In this document: one piece after another, positions 27,118 to 35,217 of the stretch
Position numbering within the stretch: position 1 is the stretch's first letter
How the letters are laid out: every line of letters begins with the position of its first letter
From: Pseudogracilibacillus sp037892545
GTDB taxonomy: Bacteria > Bacillota > Bacilli > Bacillales > Amphibacillaceae
DNA: 64,000 bases
Assembly (NCBI RefSeq): GCF_037892545.1
Contig: NZ_JBBKBG010000010.1
Span: 1-64,000 of the forward strand
Reading direction: 5' to 3'
Notes under the pieces: model-generated
Database searches by the model: none
What the model was told of the DNA's origin: nothing
What the model saw: only the letters and a program-made list of their open reading frames with translations
Translations under genes and position numbers: made by a program

Positions 27118-28275
27118 TTATATTTCTCTCGACTGTTTTACATATGCTTCCAGTAAATCTGTAAAAACTTCCTTCGCCTGATCATTTACCTCTTTGCCTG
27201 TCACCTCACGATAAAATGCTTCAAATAATGCCTGATCAGACATTTCTGTTCGTTTTTTATCTGATGGTTCCTCACTATGTAAAGTTGAAATATCAAAATA
27301 TTTTCGTTCTACATGCATCGCATTTGGAAAAACCGTACGAATCTTCTCCATCGGTGACAACACAGGTGTTTCATCTGTTAAAGTAACAAAAATATAGTCT
27401 TCACTTACTTCCATTTTCAAAATTTCAGCCATGGAAGCTTCCACTTTTCTTATATCTTTTTCCGCTTCGAGTGGTCGCTTATCAATATTTGCTACTCCAT
27501 TTTCATCCAATTCAACAACATAAAATCCTTTTTTATGATGTTCTTCAGAAATAGAGTATTTGTATGGGGAACCTGCATATCGAATATGCTCATCTTTTAC
27601 ATAATGGGCCTGGTGTAAATGCCCTAAAGCCGTATAATGAAATATGTCAAAATGAGCAGCATTGACATATTCTGCTCCACCTATCGATAAAGGTTTTTCA
27701 GCATCACTTGTATTTTCTTCTTTTTCTCCATAAGGTGTCACAAATGCATGACCGACAAAAACATGACGCGCCTTCTCATCCATCATCGGTTTCAAATGTG
27801 TAATAATCGCCTTCATTGCATCATCGTGTGAGACAATATTGTCATCTTTTAATAAATGGCGAACCGTACTTGGTTCCATATACGGAACAAGATGAAAATG
27901 AACTTCTCCCATCTCATCTCGTAAAATGACCGGCTCCTGTTCAAGTGCATATTGACCAACAATATATAACCCTTGTTCCCTCATTAGCCCACTACCAAAT
28001 TGTAATCGACTTGGACTATCATGGTTACCAGCAATCGCAATAACAGGTACCTCTAACTCAATGACTAATGTATGTAGCGTATCATTCAATAGTTGCACTG
28101 CTTCTGGTGGTGGAACTGCACGATCATATAAATCCCCCGCAATAATAATACAATCTGGTTTTTCCTTTTTTACTTGCGAAATAAAATCAGCAATAACGAC
28201 AGATTGATCCTCTGTTAAATGAACACCTTGCAAAATTTTTCCTAAATGCCAATCTGCCGTATGAAAGATTTTCAA
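27118..28275 (-). CDS. sbcD: Exonuclease SbcD (Mre11-like nuclease subunit)
   Basis: 385 residues from the TTG at 28275, giving the canonical MKIFHTADWHLG opening with GGAGTG 8 bases upstream. Metallophosphoesterase motifs: ADWHLG, AGDLYDRA, AGNHDSPSRL, VGHAFV and ALGHLHQAH, which bind two Mn ions. It partners SbcC, encoded directly downstream. The C-terminal capping region is present. In Bacillus the pair follows addAB; those genes are not present here. Confidence 0.96.
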   Translation of the reverse strand: MKIFHTADWHLGKILQGVHLTEDQSVVIADFISQVKKEKPDCIIIAGDLYDRAVPPPEAVQLLNDTLHTLVIELEVPVIAIAGNHDSPSRLQFGSGLMREQGLYIVGQYALEQEPVILRDEMGEVHFHLVPYMEPSTVRHLLKDDNIVSHDDAMKAIITHLKPMMDEKARHVFVGHAFVTPYGEKEENTSDAEKPLSIGGAEYVNAAHFDIFHYTALGHLHQAHYVKDEHIRYAGSPYKYSISEEHHKKGFYVVELDENGVANIDKRPLEAEKDIRKVEASMAEILKMEVSEDYIFVTLTDETPVLSPMEKIRTVFPNAMHVERKYFDISTLHSEEPSDKKRTEMSDQALFEAFYREVTGKEVNDQAKEVFTDLLEAYVKQSREI

Positions 28276-28334
28276 TATCATCACTCCTTTTATTGTTTCT
28301 CCTTCTTACTAGTGTATCAAAAATAAAAAATTGC

Positions 28335-28410
28335 GAAAAAAAGGAAGTTCGCTTTTAGGAGTGAAAAATGTACCAAAATTGCATTTTCCCTAGGCGAAAC
28401 TTCCTTTTTC
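28335..28410 (-). terminator. Hairpin after the small zinc-ribbon gene
   Basis: AAAAAGGAAGTT / AACTTCCTTTTT stem with a large loop, touching the stop of the small gene at 28410-28564. T-rich on both sides; it separates that gene from sbcDC. Confidence 0.65.
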
Positions 28411-28564
28411 TATATGAAAAACAGCTGCAAAATTAAAATATAGATAATTCCAGCAATCATCAAATAGTGTCCAAAACACAATTTTGGCAACGACATAAAG
28501 GAGGATTTCTCTTTTTTCTCTCCATTTTACAAGATTGACAGCGTAATTTCTGTAATTGGTTCAT
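28410..28564 (-). pseudogene. Frameshifted small zinc-ribbon membrane protein
   Basis: The ATG at 28564 has GGAGGAATAATCA upstream. The first part reads MNQLQKLRCQSCKM ... CRCQNCV, with two CxxC-type zinc pairs, and stops at 28460. Just before that, in a TTTT run, the second frame continues FGHYLMIAGIIYILIL and ends LFFI at 28410: a single hydrophobic helix in the right place. Restoring one T gives one 51-residue protein. This is either a real frameshift mutation, programmed slippage or a base-calling error. Function unknown. Confidence 0.65.
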
Positions 28565-28595
28565 TGATTATTCCTCCATTATTTTCAATAATCCC

Positions 28596-28964
28596 TTATA
28601 TGGACGCTCCATTTTTCCATGCCTCATACGTTTTTGTCCAAACCGTTATGAACTCTTTTAAATCCGTTGTTTTCAATTCGATAGGTTTATAACCAATTTG
28701 TTCTTCGGCATCATAATATACATCTTCAATAACAGATGTTTCCTTCGTCACATGCCACGCGAAAAGATTGCCAGTTCCTTCGAATTTAGGAATTTGTTCT
28801 TTTTCAACGGAAACCATTTTATCTATAAAAGTCGCTCCATTACTACCAACTTCTGTCATTAAAAACTGCGCTACAATCGCCATACTTTCATCTTCAAATT
28901 GTATAACTAAACGTTTTTTTTCGATACCAGATCGTTGTAACGTCAATTCCTGAAAATGATACAT
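28596..28964 (-). CDS. Unknown small protein coupled to the EndoU lipoprotein
   Basis: 122 residues, soluble, no signal peptide. I do not recognise its family. It begins 9 bases after the stop of the EndoU lipoprotein gene, with GGGAGTAATC as ribosome site, so the two are surely co-transcribed and coupled. Predicted mixed alpha/beta with an aromatic C-terminal helix (FITVWTKTYEAWKNG). The toxin-then-small-partner order would suit an immunity protein, but a cytoplasmic partner for an exported enzyme would be unusual unless the toxin acts in neighbouring cells. Inference only. Confidence 0.6.
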   Translation of the reverse strand: MYHFQELTLQRSGIEKKRLVIQFEDESMAIVAQFLMTEVGSNGATFIDKMVSVEKEQIPKFEGTGNLFAWHVTKETSVIEDVYYDAEEQIGYKPIELKTTDLKEFITVWTKTYEAWKNGASI

Positions 28965-28973
28965 GATTACTCC

Positions 28974-29510
28974 CTACCCTTCATAAACTGGGAATGCTGA
29001 AATAATTTTTTCGTTATCATCTAAATACATTTGAATAATGATTCCTTCTTCTGTTAATCCTTCGTATGTATTCCCTTGTATAAATTCACGTTCGTCATAG
29101 GCTTCGTTAATTGCATCCACTACTTCTTGGGAGTCCCAATCATCTGGAAAAAAAGTTGATTTCCCCTTATTTGATTGTTTTTCCACGTCTTCTACCATCA
29201 CTTCTGCCTCATATACACCATGTTCATCACTATCTGTTTTTGTCCCTTCTAAAATCTCCCCTTTTTTAGAAGGAAGATGATCGTAATGGAACCCTACTGC
29301 TTGTCCTTTTCGGTTCAATTCTCCTTCTAAAATATGTGCAAGTGCATTTGGACGAAAATTATCTGTATGTTCTAATGCATCGATTGGTGTAACATCTTGT
29401 ACGATATTCGTCTCATTTGTATCACTTAATAATTCATCTAGTGCACTACATCCATATAATAATGACATAGATAAAAGCAGTGCCATACTTAATTGAAAAA
29501 TTCTTTTCAC
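28974..29510 (-). CDS. Lipoprotein with bacterial EndoU nuclease domain
   Basis: 178 residues, GTG start with AAGGAATG upstream. A lipoprotein signal peptide ends in LLYGC (Cys21). Residues about 55-178 match the bacterial EndoU fold: AHILEGE (His59), GFHYDH (His75, His78), GVYEAEVMV, then KSTFFPDDW (Lys117), and the C-terminal EGIIIQMYL ... SAFPVYE strands. The two-His-plus-Lys set fits the RNase catalytic site of EndoU toxins found at CdiA tips. Here the domain is tethered to the outer membrane face alone, without a delivery module. Identification is by motif recognition. Confidence 0.75.
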   Translation of the reverse strand: MKRIFQLSMALLLSMSLLYGCSALDELLSDTNETNIVQDVTPIDALEHTDNFRPNALAHILEGELNRKGQAVGFHYDHLPSKKGEILEGTKTDSDEHGVYEAEVMVEDVEKQSNKGKSTFFPDDWDSQEVVDAINEAYDEREFIQGNTYEGLTEEGIIIQMYLDDNEKIISAFPVYEG

Positions 29511-29530
29511 ACGGTGTCATTCCTTCCTAA

Positions 29531-29569
29531 AAGAAAAAAGGTGAACAATATTTTCCGTCCACCTTTTCA
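29531..29569 (-). terminator. Terminator after mvaS
   Basis: AAAAGGTG / CACCTTTT hairpin with TTTTTTCTTTT on the minus strand, separating HMG-CoA synthase from the EndoU gene, which therefore likely has its own promoter in the small remaining space or is read through. Confidence 0.7.
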
Positions 29570-29574
29570 TTCAT

Positions 29575-30741
29575 TTATTTACGAGTATATAATCGCATAT
29601 GATCTTTCATGCCACTTACGTAAGTCGGCGCTGGATCATTTTCATTCGATAATGTTATTTCGGAGCCATCTTCCGGTAATTGTTCTGTAAACACTTCCTC
29701 ATATTGTGCAACAGATATTTTTTTACGTTGTGCAAAAATGTCTCTATGTGCATCTTTTTGCAATGCTTCTTCATATCCTTCTTCTAAAATGCCAGTGAAA
29801 AATTCACCAACAGCACCAGAACCATAGCTGAATAAACCGACACGGTCCCCAGCTTGTAATGTCTCACTATTTTCTAATAATGAAATTAGTCCTAAATATA
29901 ATGAAGCTGTGTAAATGTTTCCGATTTTACGACCATATGTCGTACTATGTTCATATAATTGTTGTAAACGATCTTGATTCGCTTCAGACGTTTCATCTAA
30001 AATCGTACGTAATGCTTTTAACCCCATTTTTGTGTAAGGTAAGTGGAAACATAATGCAGCGAAATCATCCAATGATCGATTTGATTTTTCTTTATATTGC
30101 TCCCATACTTCATTGAAAAATGAAATATATTGGTCGTTGGAATATTTTCCATCTACATACGCATATGATGAATAGTTTGGACGCCAAAAGTCCATAATAT
30201 CTTTCGTTACATATGCACTATCATTTTCTAATGATAAAATACGCGGGTTTGCACTAATTAACATTGCAACTGCCCCCGCACCTTGAGTTACTTCACCAGC
30301 AGTACTTAAACCATATCGTGCAATGTCTGATGCTAAAACTAGTACTTTACTATTTGGATTTAATGCAATATGCCCTTTAGCAAGTTGCAATGCAGCTGTC
30401 GCACTATAACATGCCTGTTTCATTTCAACTGTACGAGCATATGGTTGAATATCTAATAATTCATGTACATAAACTCCAGCAGATTTTGATTGATCAATAC
30501 CTGTTTCCGTCCCAAATAACACTAAATCAATATGCTGTCTCATCTCATCATCTAAAAATGTTAATGCTGCATTTGCAGCTAATGTCACAGGATCTTGTGT
30601 TAATGGCGCAACAGCCATTTCACTTTGTCCAATACCAATGGTAAATTTTGCAGGTTCAACACCTCTTGATTCGGCTAAATCATTCATGTCTACAAAATAT
30701 TGTGGTGTATAAAACCCAATTTGGTCAATTCCTATTTTCAA
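29575..30741 (-). CDS. mvaS: Hydroxymethylglutaryl-CoA synthase
   Basis: 388 residues from a TTG with GAGGAG upstream. It joins acetyl-CoA and acetoacetyl-CoA to HMG-CoA. Catalytic residues are all visible: Glu79 in GTETGIDQSK, Cys111 in KQACYSATAAL, His232 in CFHLPYTK. Length and termini agree with Gram-positive MvaS. Bacilli normally make isoprenoids by the MEP route, so this gene is notable. No HMG-CoA reductase or mevalonate kinases lie in the window; the nearby thiolase-like gene (33.2 kb) lacks a catalytic cysteine. Confidence 0.95.
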   Translation of the reverse strand: MKIGIDQIGFYTPQYFVDMNDLAESRGVEPAKFTIGIGQSEMAVAPLTQDPVTLAANAALTFLDDEMRQHIDLVLFGTETGIDQSKSAGVYVHELLDIQPYARTVEMKQACYSATAALQLAKGHIALNPNSKVLVLASDIARYGLSTAGEVTQGAGAVAMLISANPRILSLENDSAYVTKDIMDFWRPNYSSYAYVDGKYSNDQYISFFNEVWEQYKEKSNRSLDDFAALCFHLPYTKMGLKALRTILDETSEANQDRLQQLYEHSTTYGRKIGNIYTASLYLGLISLLENSETLQAGDRVGLFSYGSGAVGEFFTGILEEGYEEALQKDAHRDIFAQRKKISVAQYEEVFTEQLPEDGSEITLSNENDPAPTYVSGMKDHMRLYTRK

Positions 30742-30835
30742 CGGTCATTCTCCTCTATCGTCCAATTTAAATGTTAAAACTAACACTATCATACGCTTTT
30801 TTAATTTACCTTTTCAACTAATTGGAATACGTTTT

Positions 30836-31060
30836 TTAGAAATAATTTGATTCATTTAACGCATTTAATAATGTTTGAACTTCTTCTTTAGATAAAGTTA
30901 TCCCTTTTCCCATTTTCTCGTGGTTTTCTGACCAGTCGCGAATATCATATTTTGGATCTCGTCCATTCCAACTAATTAAATTTAATTCTTTTTTCCATCC
31001 TTTTGATCCCTCTGACAAAACCGCAATCGTTTCAATAATCTCATATGAAAAACTTGCCAA
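30836..31060 (-). CDS. YdbC/PC4-like ssDNA-binding protein
   Basis: 74 residues from a TTG at 31060, where TGAGGTGAATAAG gives the right spacing and the protein begins at MASFSYEII as in relatives. It has the bacterial PC4-like signature KGWKKELNLISWNGRDPKYD and DIRDWSENHEKMGKGITL. PC4/YdbC proteins are small homodimers that bind single-stranded DNA or RNA without strict sequence preference. Single-gene unit, divergent from bioY. Confidence 0.88.
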   Translation of the reverse strand: MASFSYEIIETIAVLSEGSKGWKKELNLISWNGRDPKYDIRDWSENHEKMGKGITLSKEEVQTLLNALNESNYF

Positions 31061-31170
31061 CTTATTCACCTCAATCATATTTCTTGCCTTTATTATAACA
31101 AAATTTCGTATAAAACGATGCGAAAAACAAATCTATTCTCACATATTACGTCACCCGTAACAACATAAGG

Positions 31171-31199
31171 TTGACACTGTTCGTAATTTTTATTATTGT
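31171..31199 (+). promoter_or_regulatory. Sigma-A promoter of the bioY operon
   Basis: TTGACA-N17-TATTGT, 30-60 bases before bioY. The flank contains GTCACCC-N12/13-GGTTGAC overlapping the -35, an inverted pair loosely like the biotin repressor (BirA) box of Firmicutes; this operator is a guess from resemblance to the TTGTAAACC-type half site. Confidence 0.6.
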
Positions 31200-31230
31200 A
31201 TATATATCAATTTTAAAAGGAGATTGTATC

Positions 31231-31794
31231 ATGCGTTTAAGAAATATGATGTTCATATCTTTATTTGTTGCTATTGTGGCAGTATTAGGGTTGTTCCCAC
31301 CGATTCCGATTCCATTTTTACCCATCCCAATTACTTTGCAAACATTTGGGGTAATTCTTGCTGGTGCAGTATTAGGTGCACGACACGGAGGCATTGCGAT
31401 GTTTATATTCATTGCTTTAATCGCTGCTGGTGCGCCATTATTAGCCGGAGGTCGCGGTGGTTTAGGCGTTTTATTTGGACCTAGTGGTGGGTATATTTTA
31501 GGATTTCCAATCGTCGCTTTTTTCATCGGATATGCTACGGAAAAGATTGCTCCATCTTTAAAAGTATGGAAGTTAATTATCATTAATTTTCTATTTGGAG
31601 TCGTTTTAATGAACGTTTTAGGTGTTACATATTTATCGATTACAGCCGAAACACCTTGGTTAGCAACCGCATTATCTTCTTTAGCATTTTTCCCTGGTGA
31701 CACGATTAAAGCTGTCGTCGCTGCATTTGTAACGGTAAAATTATATCAAGTGTACCCGATAAAGGAACAAGTACCAAAAAAGGTTGCATCGTAA
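31231..31794 (+). CDS. bioY: Biotin transporter BioY (S component)
   Basis: 187 residues from the ATG with AAAAGGAG upstream (31231). Six hydrophobic helices and the BioY signature: PIPITLQTFGVILAGAVLGA near residues 31-50 and the GAPLLAGGRGGLGVLFGPSGGY loop. It is the substrate-binding ECF component that imports biotin. In B. subtilis yhfU (bioY) sits beside yhfT and yhfS, as here. It leads an operon that runs to at least the second hot-dog gene. Confidence 0.95.
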   Translation: MRLRNMMFISLFVAIVAVLGLFPPIPIPFLPIPITLQTFGVILAGAVLGARHGGIAMFIFIALIAAGAPLLAGGRGGLGVLFGPSGGYILGFPIVAFFIGYATEKIAPSLKVWKLIIINFLFGVVLMNVLGVTYLSITAETPWLATALSSLAFFPGDTIKAVVAAFVTVKLYQVYPIKEQVPKKVAS

Positions 31795-33246
31795 ATGAAT
31801 TATATTGGATGCCATGTACATGATCAAACAAAAATCGATCCAAATAAAATTGCGATTGCAACAACGACAACACAACTTACCTATGGAGAACTCAGTCTAA
31901 ACATAAGAAAAATTCAACAAATCCTATTGCAACAATCAACAAAGAAGCAAGAGAAAATAGCACTTTATATGGATGAACCGATTGCATTTTTCCAAACATA
32001 TTTTGCTGCAATTACCATCGGTTGGATGGTACTTCCAATTCATCAACAACAAACAAATATTTCTATTCAAAAAGCGATTCATACGATTCAACCTAGATTT
32101 ATTGTTACGAACCGCCCTAATAAATTTTTATTTTGTAAAGAAAACATTTTATCATTAGAGGATATACATGATGTTTCCTTATCCCATCCATATCCTACAC
32201 AATATGAACCAAAAGAAGATGATTTATTTTATATTGGACAAACTTCGGGTACCTCAGGAAATCCGAAGTTTTTCGTTCGTACACATCGCTCATGGCTTTT
32301 GAGTTTCGAGGAGATGGAGGAAGTCTTTCCTATCGACTCGACCAAATCGATCAGTGCTCCCGGACCATTAACCCATTCTTTATCATTATGTATGGCAACC
32401 TATGCACTGCATCGTGGAGCAACTTTTTATGCGATGGAACAATTTGACGCAACCGTTTTATATGAAAAAATTACAACCGAAACAGTGGATGTTATATTTG
32501 TTGTTCCATCCATGTTATATGATTTAGTAAAAATGCCACCAACCATGAGTACTATTACATATATTTCTGCTGGTGACATGCTACAAGCAAAAATGTACGA
32601 ACAGACGAAAATCGTTTACCCTAATCGTTTATTATTCGAATACTATGGGGCTTCTGAATTAAGTTATATTACATATAAAAATGAAGGTATGCATCAGGAA
32701 AAGCAAACCGTTACTGGGACACCCTTTCCTTCCGTAACAGTTACTATTTGTAATGACGATGGAAAACCCGTACAATTTGGTGAAATTGGTAAAGTATTCG
32801 TGAAAAGTCCATTTGCATGTACACAATATATTTCAGACCATCAGTTGGAAGAAAATGAATACGGAATATGTGTTGGCGACCTAGGATATATCGACAATGA
32901 TGGATATGTTTCCTTAATCGGTAGAGAAAATAATATGATTATTTCTGGTGGTCATAATATTTATCCAGAGGAAGTCGAACGTGTCATTCATTCTAATGAC
33001 CAAGTAGAACAAGCCGTCGTCGTTGGTGTCCCACACGAGAAATTTGGACAAATTGTTGTTGCTTATATTCAACTACGTAGTGACGATTCAACCATTGTTT
33101 CTACGGTGAAAAAATTATGCCGACAAACATTACCGAGATATAAACGACCGAAAAAATATGTAATTGTAGAAGCATTTCCAAGGACAAACACGGGGAAAAT
33201 TATCCGTTCAGAATTAGGTAACAATAAAACGAAAGAGGTACAGTAA
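31795..33246 (+). CDS. yhfT: YhfT-like acyl-CoA ligase
   Basis: 483 residues of the ANL family. The P-loop-like motif IGQTSGTSGNPKF (about 147-159), the YYGASELSY motif, the hinge GRENNMIISGGHNIYP and the catalytic lysine in NTGKIIR (near the C-terminus) are all present. It activates a carboxylic acid to its CoA ester. The start ATG follows the bioY stop with no gap, so translation is probably coupled. Synteny with the thiolase matches yhfT-yhfS of B. subtilis. Substrate unknown; biotin-linked fatty acid (pimelate) supply is one idea. Confidence 0.9.
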   Translation: MNYIGCHVHDQTKIDPNKIAIATTTTQLTYGELSLNIRKIQQILLQQSTKKQEKIALYMDEPIAFFQTYFAAITIGWMVLPIHQQQTNISIQKAIHTIQPRFIVTNRPNKFLFCKENILSLEDIHDVSLSHPYPTQYEPKEDDLFYIGQTSGTSGNPKFFVRTHRSWLLSFEEMEEVFPIDSTKSISAPGPLTHSLSLCMATYALHRGATFYAMEQFDATVLYEKITTETVDVIFVVPSMLYDLVKMPPTMSTITYISAGDMLQAKMYEQTKIVYPNRLLFEYYGASELSYITYKNEGMHQEKQTVTGTPFPSVTVTICNDDGKPVQFGEIGKVFVKSPFACTQYISDHQLEENEYGICVGDLGYIDNDGYVSLIGRENNMIISGGHNIYPEEVERVIHSNDQVEQAVVVGVPHEKFGQIVVAYIQLRSDDSTIVSTVKKLCRQTLPRYKRPKKYVIVEAFPRTNTGKIIRSELGNNKTKEVQ

Positions 33247-34394
33247 TGAAACGACCTGTTATTATTACAGTAAAACGTTCTGCCATCGGAAAAGTAGGCG
33301 GAATGTTCAAACACTTAGAACCTGAACAACTAGTAGCACCGATTATGGAACATATGATAGAAACATATCAAATTGATCGAAATTCGATTGACGAAGTTAT
33401 AATAGGAAATGCCATCGGGCCTGGTGGAAATATCGCTAGGGTTGCAGCATTACATGCAAATTTACCTGTTGACATCCCTGCTGTAACGATGGATCGCCAA
33501 TGTGGCTCAGGACTAGAGGCAATTAATTATGCATGTCGACTTATACAAGCAGGTTCTGGAGAAATATATTTAGCTGGTGGTGTAGAAAGTAGCAGTTTAG
33601 CACCTTGGCGGATGGCAAAACCGAAAAGTTTATATGAGATGCCACAGTTATATGATCGGGCACCTTTTTCCACACCAGAAATCGGTGATCCTTCTATGGG
33701 TGTTGCCGCAGATAATGTCGCTAAAGCTTTTCACATATCACGGGAAGCACAAGATGAATTTGCATATTGGAGCCACCAAAAAGCCATTCATGCGCAAGAA
33801 GAAAATGTTTTTGCCGATGAAATTGTACCCATTCACGGTAAAACAATCGATGAAGGGCCGAGAAAAACATTATCTCTTTCCTTCTTACGTCGTTTAAAAC
33901 CTGCTTTTTCTGAGGATGGAACGGTAACAGTGGGAAACGCGTGTCCAATTAATGATGGTGCAGCAATCGCACTAATTATGTCCAGTGAAAAAGCGAAAAC
34001 ACTTGGCTTACAACCAAAACTTCATTTCATTGATGCAACGAGTGCAGGTGTCGACCCTAATATACTCGGTATCGGTCCAGTTCCCGCAGTCAAAAAATTA
34101 TTACATCGTCACCACATACATATGGATGAAATAGGACTAGTTGAATTTAACGAAGCATTTGCCTCTCAAGTGCTCGCTTCGATGCAAGCATTACAAATAA
34201 AAGAAACGACATTAAATAAATCTGGTGGTGCTATTGCTTTCGGACATCCATATGGGGCATCTGGTGCCATTTTAGTTAGTCGTTTATGCACGGAAATCGG
34301 ACGGACAAATACAAAATATGCTTTAGCAACACTAGGTATCGCTGGTGGTTTAGGACTGGCAACATTATTTGCAAAGGACCCATATGATGAATAA
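33246..34394 (+). CDS. yhfS: YhfS-like thiolase, second active cysteine absent
   Basis: 382 residues of the thiolase fold. Nucleophile Cys86 (MDRQCGSGLEA), the NEAFA motif and GHPYGASGA histidine are present. At the C-terminal catalytic loop, where thiolases carry C-x-G-G-G, this protein has TLGIAGGLG (Gly364), so the base that deprotonates the second acetyl-CoA is missing. It may act on other reactions or need a partner. It overlaps yhfT by one base (TAATG), with AAAGAGG as ribosome site. Confidence 0.88.
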   Translation: MKRPVIITVKRSAIGKVGGMFKHLEPEQLVAPIMEHMIETYQIDRNSIDEVIIGNAIGPGGNIARVAALHANLPVDIPAVTMDRQCGSGLEAINYACRLIQAGSGEIYLAGGVESSSLAPWRMAKPKSLYEMPQLYDRAPFSTPEIGDPSMGVAADNVAKAFHISREAQDEFAYWSHQKAIHAQEENVFADEIVPIHGKTIDEGPRKTLSLSFLRRLKPAFSEDGTVTVGNACPINDGAAIALIMSSEKAKTLGLQPKLHFIDATSAGVDPNILGIGPVPAVKKLLHRHHIHMDEIGLVEFNEAFASQVLASMQALQIKETTLNKSGGAIAFGHPYGASGAILVSRLCTEIGRTNTKYALATLGIAGGLGLATLFAKDPYDE

Positions 34395-34806
34395 ATGGAA
34401 AAAAGGGCTAAAAACACCAGTCGAAAAAATACGTATATCTGAAACAGATGTTGCGAACTATTGTACATTCATTGGGGAGTCATCCGCATTATATAAAGAT
34501 AAAGCCTATGCAATAAAGTGCGGTTATGAAGGGATTCCCCTTCCATACACATATGCTAGTTTATTTTGGCAAAAACTTTCGATCCCATGGCTCGCAAACG
34601 ATGATCCAGTCATTTTAGTCGAACAAAACTTCTCCTATGACTTTCCTTTAATTTGTGGCATAACCTATGATATTTCGATGGAACTCACGAATGTTAGACG
34701 AATTCGCGAACAACTCTTTTTATATCACACATTAACCGTTTTATTAGATGGCATAAAACAGATGACGATGAAAACAACACTTTTATATGAGGAGCAACCA
34801 ACTTGA
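34387..34806 (+). CDS. Hot-dog dehydratase-like subunit (MaoC N-type)
   Basis: About 139 residues, overlapping the thiolase end by 8 bases. It resembles the N-terminal hot-dog domain of MaoC/FAS-type dehydratases (non-catalytic HadA-like half): TDVANYCTFIGESSALY opening and IPLPYTYASLFW. It lacks the catalytic D-x-x-x-x-H set. With the next gene it likely forms an (R)-3-hydroxyacyl-thioester dehydratase heterodimer. Adjacent ATGs at 34384 and 34387 are equally possible starts. Confidence 0.7.
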   Translation: MNKWKKGLKTPVEKIRISETDVANYCTFIGESSALYKDKAYAIKCGYEGIPLPYTYASLFWQKLSIPWLANDDPVILVEQNFSYDFPLICGITYDISMELTNVRRIREQLFLYHTLTVLLDGIKQMTMKTTLLYEEQPT

Positions 34807-35189
34807 GATTAATCGCTATTGTTCAGCATTTGATAGTAACGGAAAACCTTGTCACTACTTATGCAAATATTTCCGGTGACCAAAATAAAGTACATCTTTG
34901 TATAAAAACCGCCAAGGAAAAAGGATTCGAAGATCGTATTGCACACGGCATGCTTATCTTAGCCATTCATTCTACATTATGTACTCCTTTATTAGAAAAA
35001 GGATGGGAATTAACTAATGTAAAATCAAAATTTGTACACCCTATTTATATACATGATAAACTTGAGTTAACTTCGACGATCACATATCATTCAGCCCAAA
35101 AATGTACGGCGACCATTTTATGTACGAATTTTCATAATAAAACAACCTTTTATGGTAAAATGGTATTTGTGAGAAGGAGCAAAAATTAA
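34803..35189 (+). CDS. MaoC-like (R)-hydratase catalytic subunit
   Basis: 128 residues from a TTG that overlaps the previous stop (TTGA), with GAGGAG upstream. The MaoC hydratase-2 motif is visible: YANISGDQNKVHLCIKTAKE, then FEDRIAHGM (D...H and HGM). It would dehydrate (R)-3-hydroxyacyl-CoA or -ACP, pairing with the preceding subunit. The set acyl-CoA ligase, thiolase-like and two hot-dog proteins looks like a small fatty-acyl remodelling or chain-extension pathway. Confidence 0.8.
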   Translation: MRLIAIVQHLIVTENLVTTYANISGDQNKVHLCIKTAKEKGFEDRIAHGMLILAIHSTLCTPLLEKGWELTNVKSKFVHPIYIHDKLELTSTITYHSAQKCTATILCTNFHNKTTFYGKMVFVRRSKN

Positions 35190-35217
35190 CTTCAAACGAG
35201 GAAGGGTGTACAACGAT

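Noticed and set aside
28596..28964. Calling the EndoU partner an immunity protein outright.
   Set aside because: Only gene order supports it; no family match and no evidence that EndoU acts in the cytoplasm of this cell.
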